Shown here: piece by piece, positions 23,709 through 35,200 of the stretch
How the letters are laid out: the number at the start of each line of letters is the position of its first letter
How positions within the stretch are numbered: the stretch's first letter is position 1
Assembly: GCA_032622095.1 (NCBI GenBank)
Contig: CP136065.1
Coordinates: 65,399,031 to 65,463,030 of the forward strand
DNA: 64,000 nucleotides
Direction: 5' to 3'
DNA from: Siphonodentalium dalli
Taxonomy: Eukaryota; Mollusca; Scaphopoda; Gadilida; Siphonodentaliidae
The notes under the pieces: model-generated
What the model was told of the DNA's origin: nothing
Databases searched by the model: none
The model's input: the letters and a program-made list of their open reading frames with translations, nothing else
Translations under genes and position numbers: made by a program

Positions 23709-24059
23709 TTCATGATGGAGCTGCGCTGGTGCAGCATTAAAGATCCTGTGCCAGTGTATTCTCTTATATATGCTGGTATAAGAGAATACACTGGCTGACA
23801 ATGCAGCCCTTTTAATTCAGATTGTTTGGCTTTGGCAATCCACTACGGCAGCCCAGTTCGCTTCAGCAAATGGCTTCGCCATTGCTGATTGTCGTAGCTA
23901 ACTATGAGGGCTGCACTGTCAAGATAATATTGTTAGGCCAATGTTTTCTCTTATATATGTGAGGCTACCTACGGGAGACTCGCATTTATATTTAAAGAGA
24001 ATGCACTGGCACAGGGTATTTGCAAAATTTCAGGAAGCTCCAGTCAATGGAAGGGTTAA
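23709..24059. mobile_element. TTAA-type MITE family B, copy 5, with nested insertion
   Basis: Recognisable from 'catgatggagctgcgctggt' to 'aatggaagggttaa'. The spacer between the two hairpins is interrupted by a different inverted-repeat element (23796-23921). Confidence 0.7.
23796..23921. mobile_element. 126-bp inverted-repeat element nested in family B copy
   Basis: Ends TGACAATGCAGCCCT and AGGGCTGCACTGTCA are inverted with 14 of 15 matches. The segment sits where other family B copies have 'ttacaaggtcaaggtaaat'. No clear target duplication. Unknown superfamily. Confidence 0.5.
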
Positions 24060-24302
24060 AAAAACTGTTACCTTTGACAATTTGTTTTCATTTGAGGATA
24101 GATCTGTTGCGACAGGAGATTTGAATGGCGTGTTGAACTTTGGCCTCTTGGCTGGATTGAGGAGACTAGGTGCACCAGATCGTCTCATGCTGTTTGTGAG
24201 ACTCGGTTTTGCAAGTTCAATTAGATTTGTCTTCTAAGTAACTTCCATCTCATTAGTCAGCACTGAAAGAAAGAATTAATTGTCACTTTCAACAGCTAAG
24301 GT

Positions 24303-24391
24303 TACAGTAATGCATATTTCCGACTAAATCCTGAAAAGTTACCCATAATTCTGCTGTGGTTAAGGAGTCGATTATTTAGTGCATTACTGTA
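24303..24391. mobile_element. Foldback MITE family D, internally deleted
   Basis: TACAGTAATGC at the left jumps straight to 'atatttccgactaaatcctg' and the complete right arm ending GCATTACTGTA. The left arm and loop are lost, but both termini remain. Confidence 0.7.
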
Positions 24392-24439
24392 TATCATGAC
24401 ATACGAGGAGACCTAAATAAAGACTTTGATAAGCAATGA

Positions 24440-24575
24440 CAATTGTCGTCCTATTCTGTACTCCATGTCCCAAGTCTAAGACTAAAACATGTGACATCAT
24501 GCTCATGCTCGACCGAGGAACACACAATTTTGAAATTAAAGTGTCAATGACACTGTAGCTCAACTTGGGAAGAGG
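24440..24575. repeat. Fragment of the AGCTCAAC dispersed repeat
   Basis: 'gtgtcaatgacactgtagct' followed by 'caacttgg' matches the end of the repeat at 49675-50180 in reverse orientation. Confidence 0.5.
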
Positions 24576-24788
24576 TTTTTTGCTGACCAATGAATAGAAT
24601 GATAAAGAAGAAGGAAAGCCAAAAAGTTACAGTAAAGGGCTTGTATTGTGTAGATGAAATTATTTTAATTTCAAACATTTCACCAACAAGAGCACGCCGT
24701 CAGGGTGTGGCATAATACGCCCGTTTCTGGAGTAGAGTGGGCAAGGTTTAATTCATTTGTTTGAAACCTTTGACTTAAGATGAAATAA

Positions 24789-25860
24789 TCTATATATATA
24801 AAACCTGTCGTCAACCTGTGTATCTGTGTGTGTATCTGTGTATAACTCGGTCACGCTTTTGGCGCGTTTATAACTTTTTAACCAGGCGTCCAACATGGCC
24901 CAAATTTGGACCACGGCCTATATTGTGTCGTAAAAGGTGACTCATAAAATTTCACACCGATTGGTCAAAGCAAACCTGAGATCTAACATGGTCCCCAAAT
25001 GCAGTATTTGCACCCAAGTAGACACTATTATTCTTCTGACGTTTGTCGAAATGACGTCATGTGATGTCGTACACAAACCCACACTTGTGTTGCTATTGTA
25101 TTGACAAAATTCCCATGCGCTCTACCAAAGCGTTGTTGAAAATAGGCCGCTGGGCGCTATAAATTAATTGTCAGATCAGGTTGAGTGTGAATATAATTAA
25201 TGCATGTTGCTTTTGTCGTGGAAGTGCAAGGGGTGTAGAGTCGAGACTAGAACGTTCTATACTGTCATTGGAAATGGGTGCTAAATGGTCTTATAATATG
25301 CCACTCCAGTGTGGATATAAGTAATGGATTGTGTCTAGAGGGGCTGCAGACCAATCAGTCGCTGAATAAAGGCTCTGTTTCAGTTACTGGAATATATATA
25401 ATAGTAATAAAGAACTTTAAGTTGATTTTGTTGCATTCCATATGCGCATGCAATGCATATACACATGGTATGTGGGTGGTAGTAGAATCTACAGTTTTTA
25501 TGTGAAAAAAGTGTTCCCGAGCCATAGGCTCATATATAGCGCACAAAGGGGCTGCATGCCCCTCCGCCGCTGAATAAATGCTCCCAAATGGAGTCTATTT
25601 CAGTTAGTAAATACATTAATAAAATAACATGTTGATTTTCTTGTGTTCCAAATATGCATGCATATATGTGGGGTAGGGTGGGGGTACAATATATAGTTTT
25701 AGTTCAATAAAGTGTTCCCACGCGCCTCCGGTGAAAGAGAAGTATGACCAAATTCCAATCCATTGCTATATATAGAAATGATAATGTGTTCATGACCGCG
25801 GAGACCAGAAAGTAATGAAGAACATTTATATACCCGTCATTTTGACGGGCAATCCCCTAG
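24789..25860 (+). mobile_element. Non-autonomous Helitron
   Basis: Starts TCTATATATATAAAACCTGT after an A (24788) and ends ...CAATCCCCTAG before a T (25861), so it sits between A and T as Helitrons do. A perfect 7-bp hairpin CCCGTCA-ttt-TGACGGG (25833-25849) lies 7 bases before the terminal CTAG. No terminal inverted repeats or target duplication. The 1072-bp interior lacks Rep/helicase and holds an imperfect ~210-bp internal duplication (around 25338-25520 and 25546-25720, sharing 'gtgttccc' and 'gaataaa.gctc'). Confidence 0.8.
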
Positions 25861-25879
25861 TAACAAAAATAAAACACAA

Positions 25880-26400
25880 TAACTTGGAAACCACATATCA
25901 GGTAAAATCAAAGTCGAAAAAGGGGCATAACTCAGTCAAAATCATGCATGTGAAACCCATATTCGAACTTGATCTGTATTATGGGGTGGTAGACTAATAT
26001 ACCAAATTTGGTTCAGTTCACTTGATTCAATCTAAGGTTATCATCCGGAAACCGCAAATCAGGTAAAATCTAAGTCGAATAAAAGGTCGGTAGACCTCAT
26101 GTCCGCCTCTAAGCGTCGGCTTGATACGACTGTTGTTTGCACATAAAAACCTGTCTTTAGTGCTAGTAAACCTACATACCAAATTTAATTTCATTCAGTA
26201 CACATTTACTAAAGTTATCATCCGAAAACCTCAAATTGGCAAAAATTCTAAGTAAAAAGGGACATAACTCTGGTGAAAATGGGCGGGTGGAACCCGAATT
26301 CGAACTTGACCTGTGTTTTGTTGGGAGAAAGACACATACCAACTTTGGTTCAGATTAAACAATCCAAACTGGAGTTATCGGTCGGAAAAAATGTTGTTTC
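25880..26400. repeat. 'ggcataactc' dispersed repeat, two to three diverged units
   Basis: Repeated phrases: 'aagtcgaaaaaggggcataa', 'taccaaatttggttcagttc', 'gttatcatccggaaacc', recurring around 25880, 26040 and 26220. It lies directly after the Helitron. Not coding. Confidence 0.6.
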
Positions 26401-26419
26401 TGTTAAAAATGAATAAGAC

Positions 26420-27120
26420 ATGCTGAAAAAAATATTTATATACAATTGTAATATATCCAAGTTTCAATTTTTGCCGACATGGTTACACTTCTGGAGAATC
26501 GCCCTGAAGAATGTAATCACGCAAAGAGTATTTAATCCAAGATGACCACTGGCAGCCATGTTTTTCTGCGAATTTCAGAAAAAATTGATGGCTCCAATCT
26601 AGAAGTCACCCTGAAGATCCATACACAGTAAAAAAAAGTGACCGTTTGGTGATGATCAAAATGAGTTGCTCACCACCTGTACCCAATTCAAACAACTAAG
26701 AAGTGTTTGTGTTGAAAGATAAAGAGTTTTTTGTTGCTATAGGACTCGGAGATCACCTGTAGAGGCAGGGATCTTGATTTATCATTTTGTTTTTTGTATT
26801 TGTTTGGAATAGGTTATTTAATAACGAGGAGTTTGGTTTTTGATATTTTTGCTTCTGCAACTACCTGACAACGAAATACAATCTATGGCGGAAGTAGGTC
26901 AAGTGAAAGATGGATCGAACTTAGGCAAACATGGATAAATAATGGTAATAAGTTTAGGATCGCTGGGAAATAAATAATATCAGCAATCATTTGATGACAG
27001 ATTATCTATATGGTCTGTACAGTAGAGCCTCTGACTTATTTGAGTAAACTGTAGTTTGATAAGATTTTCTTCTGAGAAAAATGTTTACCCTCATGCGCGA
27101 GTGGCCTTGACCTACCAGAA
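26420..27120. other. No gene recognised
   Basis: No conserved frame. Around 26490-26600 there are phrases (tggcagccatgtttttctgc) in the style of the dispersed repeats. Confidence 0.35.
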
Positions 27121-27124
27121 TACA

Positions 27125-27350
27125 AGGTATGCATATTCTGTTTCTCGGTCCTGTGGCAGCGCTGGTCCCTAATCGATTTGATTCGGATTCGATATCGATA
27201 TCATTGTCGACATCAGACACTGGAATCGATTTGGGGGAATTTTGGTTGCTAAATATCAATGAGTCAAAAGGCCCTAATCGACAGTTGTGTTTACAGCACA
27301 GTAAACGAAGCCACAGCCAACATTTATAGTCTCACCGATTGCAATTTGCT
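27125..27350. repeat. Dispersed repeat shared with 30010-30135 and 31840-31975
   Basis: 'ctggtccc..atcgatttgattcg', 'gtcgacatcagac' and 'cacagccaacatttatagtc' with 'tcaccgattgc' recur in the two other places. The three copies flank the region before MSRB1. Class unknown. Confidence 0.55.
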
Positions 27351-27717
27351 GAAAAAACACTGTCTTGTCTGACGCCAGTGAAGGAAGTCCTTGTATTTCC
27401 ATACACAAATTAATTGTCTCTGGCCAAGTCACACCGTTACATATGAAGGATATTTGATGATGTTCTGACAGCTATATGGTATGGTATGATGAAATTCCGC
27501 TGTTGACTTGTCGGCGCACCCCCATCAGACGGGGTAGAATCCTACATTGTACTATATACAAACATGTTTTTTTGTTTTTTTGTTTATATCGTAATGTCAC
27601 CCTCTACATGCGAAGCCACAGTAGACCTGAAATGAGCCTTTGACCTGCGCACAGTGGACCTCAAACTTGGATGAGCCTTTGATCTGTGTTGCCGCAAATG
27701 TAAGCGTACCTGCCGAC

Positions 27718-29014
27718 TAGTGTTGAAACGATTAATCGACTAGTCGAAATCGATGCGATTATTAAATTAGTCGATCCCGAAATCGACTAGTCGGGAAAAA
27801 GCAGTACATATGTGCTATCATAACAGCAGTGCCATTGCACAGCCATATTATCATGTAATCTGTAACAGTTAACACATATTAACTTCTTAAAGCCTTATTG
27901 CATTGTTCCTTTAACGATGCCACTGCCAGTCATGCAAGTGCGGTGAACTCCATGACCTGAACTGAACCCAATGTATGCACGTGTAGGCGCAGTTTATTTT
28001 ATGTTGATCATCAAAGACATGTTCAAAGTGTCGCTGCCGACTGAACACTGTCTAGTTCCATGGGACGCAATTGACCAGTGATAACTTCTCACTGTCGCAC
28101 GTATAATACTAGAGTAATGATGCAACAAAATTGCTTCAATGATATACGAAACATAATTCGCGACAAATCAAACTGGTAAAGCCAACTCAGTAACTGAATA
28201 AATTCTAGATCATTCTTATATCCATACCCCCCCCCTCCCCCCGCGACACATGAGGCACCAATTCAGAGAGACAATAGAACACACCCGACATCTCTTTAGC
28301 AAGACTTACGAATGAGACTTAGGCGACACCAATTTTTAAGTCTGGTTTACAAACACCTCCTACAACTTTTTTTCCATTTCATGAAAAAAAAAAAACTCTT
28401 TTTTCTCCCAATTTTTTTTACACGCGTACTGATTTTCATGTGCTTTTATTTCATGACAATAAATGTCTTGTTTGGTTCAGAATTTCATTCAAAAACATTT
28501 TTTCACAAGTTTTGTCAAATTTATGTAAAATTCCACGATTTACTTAATATAAATTGGGGGGGGGACAATTTTTTTTTTTTTTTTTTTTTCCCTCCTGCAT
28601 CTACTTTTTTTCTCCCCACATGTTCGTAAACCAGACTTAAAAATTGGTGTCGCCTTACCTATTTATTTCCAGGTTACCGGCGACAATTTTTGTTTAACTA
28701 AAGTGTTTTTATTACCTGCATTCCCCAAACGGCAAACCGTGAGATTATATGGAGGTTGCAGGAGAGCCGGGTTTAATACATCAAATTGGGAAACTCACGG
28801 GCAAAACGGAGATTACATAGTTCACGTGCTTTCCGTTTGATTGTTCTTACACGGAAGAGTTGGATACTCGAAACTGCGATGCCACATGGCCCATTTTATA
28901 CGTCATATGGGCATAGAAACGGGAACTCTTAGAAGGGGTCCGACTAGTCGACTAGTAGTCGATTACCTCTGGCTACTAGTCGATTCCTTAAAATCGCTAA
29001 TCGTTTCAACACTA
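27718..29014. mobile_element. Non-autonomous hAT-type element with nested MITE
   Basis: TAGTGTTGAAACGATTAATC at the left is inverted against ...CGCTAATCGTTTCAACACTA at the right. The flanks CTGCCGAC (27710-27717) and CTGACGAC (29015-29022) match in 7 of 8 bases, the size of a hAT target duplication. Both ends are followed inside by GACTAGTCG-rich sequence (ATCGACTAGTCG, CGACTAGTAGTCG). No transposase inside. Older than the element at 13229, judging by the imperfect duplication. Confidence 0.75.
28322..28654. mobile_element. Harbinger-type MITE inside the hAT element
   Basis: Inverted ends GGCGACACCAATTTTTAAGT and ACTTAAAAATTGGTGTCGCC continue for about 29 bases. TTA is present directly outside on both sides (28319-28321 and 28655-28657). 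A 3-bp TTA duplication with GG-starting ends is the PIF/Harbinger pattern. The 333-bp interior is T-rich on this strand (ttttttttt runs at 28570-28590). Confidence 0.85.
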
Positions 29015-29189
29015 CTGACGACATTGCTGAAACGTCCCATTACTGTGTCACACAATCGAATGCTACAATGTACTAGTTATATATACACACAATTATGTAG
29101 ATGGAAGAGAGATCTAACTCTATTGCACCATCACCTGAAATGTATATCAACTTACGCCCCGAAGGGAGGAATTTAGACAGGAATTTTGC

Positions 29190-29290
29190 CATTAACCTGT
29201 GGATCGTTGCCCACAGTAGTGTTCTTTAACATGCACACATGGTTGTACATGGGACAATCATTAACGTCCCCACCTGATGATGGCAAAATG
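29190..29290. repeat. 'gttctttaacatgcacac' repeat fragment
   Basis: 'gttctttaacatgcacacat' with 'gtacatggga' and 'cattaacgtcc' has a second copy at about 39440-39530 (ttctttaacttgcacacacc, cattaatgtcc). I recall similar strings in many mollusc repeats, but the class is not established here. Confidence 0.45.
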
Positions 29291-29925
29291 TTATATCACA
29301 TTCTCCGCGTTATGCAATTATATACATACATGTATATACATGGCATGTATTTCAATTTTCTAAACTAACAAGTTGAACTTGAAAGTTCAAGTGAAATTGA
29401 ATAATTTATTATTTTGACATTTTTGTACCTGTCAACTCCACAGCTGCCCCAATTTCAGCAATATCGGCAGCCCTCTCCTGCTTGTCTGTATAGCAGATGG
29501 CTGATATGTGGTATAGGCCTACACTCCATGTCGTGCCACATCTCGCACCAATGTGGCCTCGTTTTTGTAAGTCCTAGAAGTTTGTGAACTTTGCACCATT
29601 TTTGAATTTTTTCTTTATCGTGGTATTTACAGCATGACCAGGGCGACCATGGTCATGTGACAGCTACGATCACGCGCGTTGCCAAGGTCACGCCACGATT
29701 TTCCTGGTAAAAATCAAACATTGCTTGATCGCTATGATTTGGCTGCGACATTGTCGTGGGCATGCGCATTGGAATTTGGATGCTCCACCTGCGATTTTCC
29801 ACACTTACGATTTTAATCGCAGCGTCTGCGGTGGCTCTTAACGACACCTCAGCGAGGCATACACAATACTTTATATAGACACGCTCAGAACTCCCGACTT
29901 GTTTTGTCGAGGATCGTTCCATCAT

Positions 29926-30003
29926 CGAGGTGAATCGATACGGGTCCAAGCGAAACCTCTGGCCAGTAGTCGAACACATTAACCACTCGGCCATCACAAT
30001 CCC
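29926..30003 (-). other. tRNA-Ser/Leu-like relic (possible SINE head)
   Basis: The minus strand reads TGATGGCCGAGTGGTTAATG, a near-perfect A box of a class II tRNA, then ACTGGCCAGAGG and, about 45 bases on, GGACCCGTATCGATTC, a weak B box. The stems are incomplete, so it is a pseudogene or SINE head. It differs from the 9264-10339 unit. Confidence 0.5.
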
Positions 30004-30009
30004 AATGCT

Positions 30010-30135
30010 TGTATCTCCGCCCAGTGGCAGTGCTGGTCCCGATTGATTCGATTTCGACATCAGACGGATTCGATTCGAGCGAATTTCGCATTTTCGGTTG
30101 CTATTTAATATTTTATTATTTATCGATGAGTCGCA
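30010..30135. repeat. Second copy of the 27125 repeat
   Basis: 'cagtgctggtcccgattgat', 'tcgacatcagacgg' and 'tttcggttgctatttaa' align in order with 27150-27260. Confidence 0.5.
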
Positions 30136-30330
30136 GGATGGTCACTCAGCCAGTGTGCCATATATATGTGTCAACTAAGGTCGCTTTGATTGGTGAAAGT
30201 GAAAAGTGAAAGTGGAAATTCGGAAAACCTATTGAAAATGAAAGTAGCCTTAATTTTGGGAATTCCGCAGCAGATTGCAGTGAATCTATACTATTGAAAG
30301 TGAATGTACGATTCCTCGAATTCTATCAGA

Positions 30331-30408
30331 TATCGCGACTCTGCTCGTTTTCGTGATCATAGGTTATATAGGGCCTACATGACCACGAAAACGAGTCGAG
30401 TCGCGATA
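30331..30408. repeat. Imperfect 30-bp-arm palindrome
   Basis: TATCGCGACTC-TGCTCGTTTTCGTG pairs with CACGAAAACGAGTCGAGTCGCGATA across a ~22-base centre. It could be a small foldback element or a solitary hairpin. Confidence 0.6.
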
Positions 30409-30504
30409 CTACATTCATCGGTACAAACACATTGTGTATACGATACAATTTTGACTTGATCACTGTACTATTTTGGCTTCAAAATATTTAATTATACGGC
30501 CGAT

Positions 30505-30625
30505 GACCTTTGAGTTCATTTAACCTTGAGTACATTTAACCTGTGACCGTTCGCTGCGCATGGCTGATGACATTTTGAGTTCATTTAACCTGGGTACATT
30601 TAACCTGTGACCTTTCACTGTACCT
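30505..30625. repeat. ~63-bp tandem duplication
   Basis: 'tgacctttgagttcatttaacc' then 'acatttaacctgtgacc' occurs twice, starting near 30505 and 30568. Confidence 0.6.
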
Positions 30626-31212
30626 CGCCTTGATAGTTAGTCAGCCGCTGTCATATCGATATCGATTCTCGCCCGTGAGGGGGGCTGGGAGCCATTACTT
30701 CTCGAATTTTCAGTAATTAGAAAATTAAAGATGGCGGTTACTCCAAGTCTCGATCCAACAGAACAGACATGCGCACTCCAATTAAAATTAACCATAACTC
30801 ACTTCACTACACCAGGGGCTCCCAATGGGTTGTACATTATTTTCAGGCTATCAGATTATTTATATTTTCAAGAACATATTATTACACCAGTGACTTTAAG
30901 TTTACAATTTCAGGCTGTCCTGACTATCGATACGATTGTGTCATATTTTCAAAAACATATTATACAACGGTGGCGTTAACTTTGCAAATTCAGCATCTAC
31001 GTGATTATATCGGTACGATTGAGTAAGGTACAAAAAAAATCTCCCACGATACATTCGCCCACTGGACCACAGAATCTCAAAATCTGCAAAACTAGCAACA
31101 CCACATTGTGGCGTAATAACACAAAATATCCTGTGTTGGTGGTAGTCAGCCAACTGATTACCTGTAAGCTAATTTATTAACGGTGAATGCATGCCGAACA
31201 CAAGGGTGCACG

Positions 31213-31605
31213 GCGTAAAATTATTATAAAAAACTGCGAATAACATAACTTTTAATCGCCCAAATTGCACCAAACTTCACATATCACTAGCTTACTAGTA
31301 CATATACACACACATCTTAAATGATCTTTATAAACTTTATTTCATATATTTCCCTTATTTACGCCTTATTTGGACTTGTGTTCGGTATTCATAGAGCTAG
31401 CCGCTATCACGCCGGACTCTGACTCGGCGTGAAATTACATAAAACTTTCATTAACGTAACTTTTAATCGGCCAAATTGCATCAAACTTCACATAGCACTA
31501 GCTTACATACACACACACACATCATTATAAACTTTATTTAATATATTTCCGTCTTTTAACCCTTATTTTGACTTGTTTTCGGTTGTGTTCGGTATTCATA
31601 GTGAC
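31213..31605. repeat. ~211-bp tandem duplication
   Basis: 'taacataacttttaatcgcc' with 'ccaaacttcacatatcacta', 'ataaactttatttcatatat' and 'gtgttcggtattcatag' occurs again from about 31424 with a few changes. It ends about 600 bases before the MSRB1 start codon. Confidence 0.7.
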
Positions 31606-31839
31606 CCCTTTTTCTTGGAGTACACTTTTTAGTGTGTTTTCGAAGTAAAAATGCTATTAAAAAGTATGTTAGTAAGTTTTTCGGTAAATTTTTTATCACA
31701 TATTGAATAAATTGGCATAGTAGCATATAATTTAGCAAAAGAAATTTGTTTTTCCATAAAGTAGAAAAGATATGCAACATATATCTTCCGAGTACACATT
31801 TTCTCCGAGTAGGGGCCGGGGCCGGAGTACACTTTTTAG

Positions 31840-31975
31840 TGACCATCGAGTCGCAGGGCCCTAAATTCCTAATCCACGGCTATATTTACAGCGCCGTACT
31901 AGTAAACGGAGCGGTCGGAGTCACAGCCAACGTTTATATATAGTCTCACCGATTGCCATTCGAAATAATTCTGCT
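31840..31975. repeat. Third copy of the 27125 repeat, near the MSRB1 promoter
   Basis: 'gagtcgcagggccctaaatt', 'tttacagcgc' and 'cacagccaacgtttatatat' with 'agtctcaccgattgcca' match 27245-27350. It lies about 235 bases upstream of the MSRB1 ATG and may contribute to its upstream region. Confidence 0.5.
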
Positions 31976-31979
31976 ACTA

Positions 31980-32209
31980 CACTTTTATAAAATCTCGATC
32001 GCCTCAGATTCGTCAGTTTTAATTTTCGCGGACTTTGAAAGTGGCACACGATTAAGCTGGTTCTCAATTTTACATGTCTGTTGAACTTCCGGTGTGGTCA
32101 CCAGTCACATTTTGGGTTTTTCCAAGGTCACAACATCAGCGCACCTGTGATTTCCGGGATCGGTGAAAGTGCTTGAATTTAACATTTTTGAACAAATTTT
32201 GTAATCAAA
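31980..32209 (+). promoter_or_regulatory. Putative MSRB1 promoter and 5'UTR
   Basis: This stretch directly upstream of the ATG is less AT-rich than its surroundings. It contains ACTTCCGG (32085-32092), a core ETS-type site common in TATA-less promoters, and a second TTTCCGGG at about 32151-32158. No TATA box at a convincing distance. The transcription start is not determinable from the sequence. Confidence 0.4.
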
Positions 32210-32264
32210 ATGTCGTTTTGTAGTTGGAATAATGACGAAAATTACAAAGACCATTTCGAAAAAG
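32210..32264 (+). CDS. MSRB1: MSRB1 exon 1 (coding part)
   Basis: Encodes [18 protein letters not shown] plus the first base of a Gly codon. The ATG is preceded by AAA, an acceptable start context, and MSFC is the usual N-terminus. The exon ends AAAG|GCATGT, a GC-type donor matching AG|GCAAGT at all but one position. Its phase 1 end joins exactly to exon 2 to restore the Gly before IYVCSMCG. It is too short to be seen by length alone. Confidence 0.85.
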
Positions 32265-35200
32265 GCATGTCCATTATTTACTTGAGTGTTGAACAGATTT
32301 CCATAGATCTAATTCTAAGTGATTTCCATACTGAAATCCGTACATTTAACATTAGTATACTGTCATTAACCAATGGATAACTCAGAATGAACCAAATCTA
32401 ATCTATCGAAACATGTCTCAACCTCTGCATCTGTATATAGTAATTATAACTTATAATTATAACAGGGAATAAACATGACTGGGAACGCTTCAAACAACTG
32501 AAAAATCAAAGTCGCAAACAATGCAAGGCAACCAAGTCGAAATACATCATGGATCTAGTGACTGAAAACGATGGGAGGAGAACATCAAAGAGGCTATGGA
32601 CTTACATCAAGAGTAAAAGGAAAGATAGTTCTGGAGTGTCACCACTGAAGAGAAGAGGAATTATATACAGCGACGCCAACACAAAGGCAGAACGAAATAG
32701 TCGTCACCGAAAATGGAGTACTTAAATTGCTAAATAACATCAACATACATAAGGCCACTGGACCTGACGGTATTCCTGGACGACTACTAAAAACAGTCGC
32801 TTCAGAAATTACACCAATGCTGACAAAACTCTTTCAATCCTCAATCAACCAAGGGAAAATACCAACTGACTGGAAAGAGGCATATATCACTCCATTGTAC
32901 AAGAAAGGAGATAAAACATCTGCACCAAACTACCGTCCAGTATCTTTAACATCAATCTGCAGCAAACTTCTAGAACATATAATTCACCACCATCTAATCA
33001 GTTATCTGGAATCAAACGACCAGTTAACAGACTTTCAACATGGTTTCAGAAAGAACAGATCATGTGAAACTCAACTTCTCTTGACGGTGGATGACTTAGC
33101 AAGAGGACTATTTAAAGGCGAACAGATCGACGCTGCACTACTCGACTTCTCCAAGGCATTCGACAAGGTACCGCATCAGAGGTTACTACAAAAGTGCGTA
33201 GGACATGGCATAAATGACAACATCTTGGAATGGATAAAGGATTTTCTCTCAAACAGAACCCAGAGAGTCATCTTAGAAGGTCATCTCTCCGAAGAAAAAT
33301 CTGTAACATCAGGAGTACCACAAGGAACAGTTATGGGACCATTACTGTTCCTTATCTACATCAACGACCTTCCCAAATGTGTGACAGCTACACCCCGCTT
33401 GTTTGCAGATGACTGCTTGCTGTACAGGACAGTAAAATCAAAAAAAGATGCTAAACTGCTCTAGGAAGACCTTGACAACCTTCAACTTTGGGAAAAGAAG
33501 TGGCAGATGGAATTCAATGCGGACAAATGCGAGATCATACGTATAACAAACAAAAGGAAACAAAATGTCTTGGAAACCCAGTACACCATTCATGGGAAAC
33601 CACTACGATGTGTGAACTCTGCAAGGTATCTCGGTGTCAACATCAAGGAGGATGTTAGTTGGAATGACCATGTTTCTAAGATCTGTTAAAAGGCAAATTC
33701 TACAACAGCCTTCATTGGAAGAAACCTAACCAACTGCAGCCCCAACATCAAGGAGCAGTGTTACAATGCCATGGTGCGTCCAATAGTAGAGTACTCATCG
33801 ACTGTATGGAACCCACACACAGCGGAAAACATCGAGAAACTGGAGAAAGTTCAACTGAGAGCAGCCAGAATGGTACAGAACAACTACCAATGGAGGAGCA
33901 GCCCAAGAACGATGGTGAAAAACCTTGGATGGAAATCACTTGAAGAAAGACGAAAAGATGCCACCTTGTCTATGTTCTTCAAGTGTATCAAAGGACTGGT
34001 CGTCACAAATCAAGCTACTCCACTCGTGAAGAGCAAAACCAACGCCAGATCACGAGGCCATAACCAGCGCTACACTCAGCATCATGTGCGAGTAGACGCA
34101 TATAAATACTCCTTTTTTCCGTCGGCCATACGGATGTGGAATGCCCTATCTGAAGAGGCAGTGGCTTGCACCTCCATGGAAGACTTTCAAGAGGAGATGC
34201 TCAAAACAGGCTACTGAGGATGACAGAACCGATTTTTTAACTCCACTCATGATGATTTTACTTGTATTATACACAATCCTTATTTTAAATTCACCAATAT
34301 TGGCTTTTAACGACATCCTCATCCGCCTGTGGGCACAAATGCGATAATATTCCTACAGAAGCCTTCTGCAGGGAGTTGCATTTTATCGGAAGAAGAACTA
34401 AATAAATTCTAATATAATATTTAGATGTCCTGGATTGACTCATGTGGGTTGTGATATGATGCATCTAGTATCTACATCAGGTCGCAGCATGAGAAGGAAC
34501 TTGGTATTACATGACCAATTATATCATTGCAACATGAAAATATACTGTGACATGCCCACACCCCCTCCCACTGCCCACACCACTTCCATACCCAGCCCCA
34601 AAATATTTATATTTGTCGCACACCATTGCACCACCTGTAAATATACACAGCAACTTTAATATCAATATAATATTAATGTAATATATTTGTATAAGGGTCC
34701 TGCCCTCATAAGCCCAGCTTTTGTGGGGTCCTGTTGGTAACGGTATCAGCTACCACATGTATGCTGATGATACCCAGATGTTCATTTCTTTTAAGCAGTG
34801 CGATATAGACTTAAAACTCGCACATTTGCAGTCAGGGGTGATGCAAGTCAAACAGTGGATGGAGGTGAACAAACTTCACATCAACGAGAACAAAACTGAA
34901 CTAATGTTTTGTGGTACGGATCAGCGTTTAAAAGCTATCAAGGTCACCTCCCTACGCATTGGCAGCGCCGACATCGAATTCTCAGATAACGCCAAAAATT
35001 TAGGAGTGATTTTAGACAAAGAACTGTCCATGAAGTCCCATATAAACACACTGTGCAAGTCCTTATTTCTGGAACTTCGGCGTATTTCTCATATGCGATC
35101 ACATCTGTCGGTAGAATCCACGAAGACTTTGATCTCTTCATTTGTATTTTCACGACTGGATTATTGCAATGCTCTATTCGCTGGTCTGCCACAAGATCAA

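Noticed and set aside
28312-28629. 105-codon frame rich in F and K
   Set aside because: It lies wholly within the Harbinger MITE and its T-runs.
29653-30060. 135-codon minus-strand frame
   Set aside because: It runs through the tRNA-like relic and a dispersed repeat. No domain.
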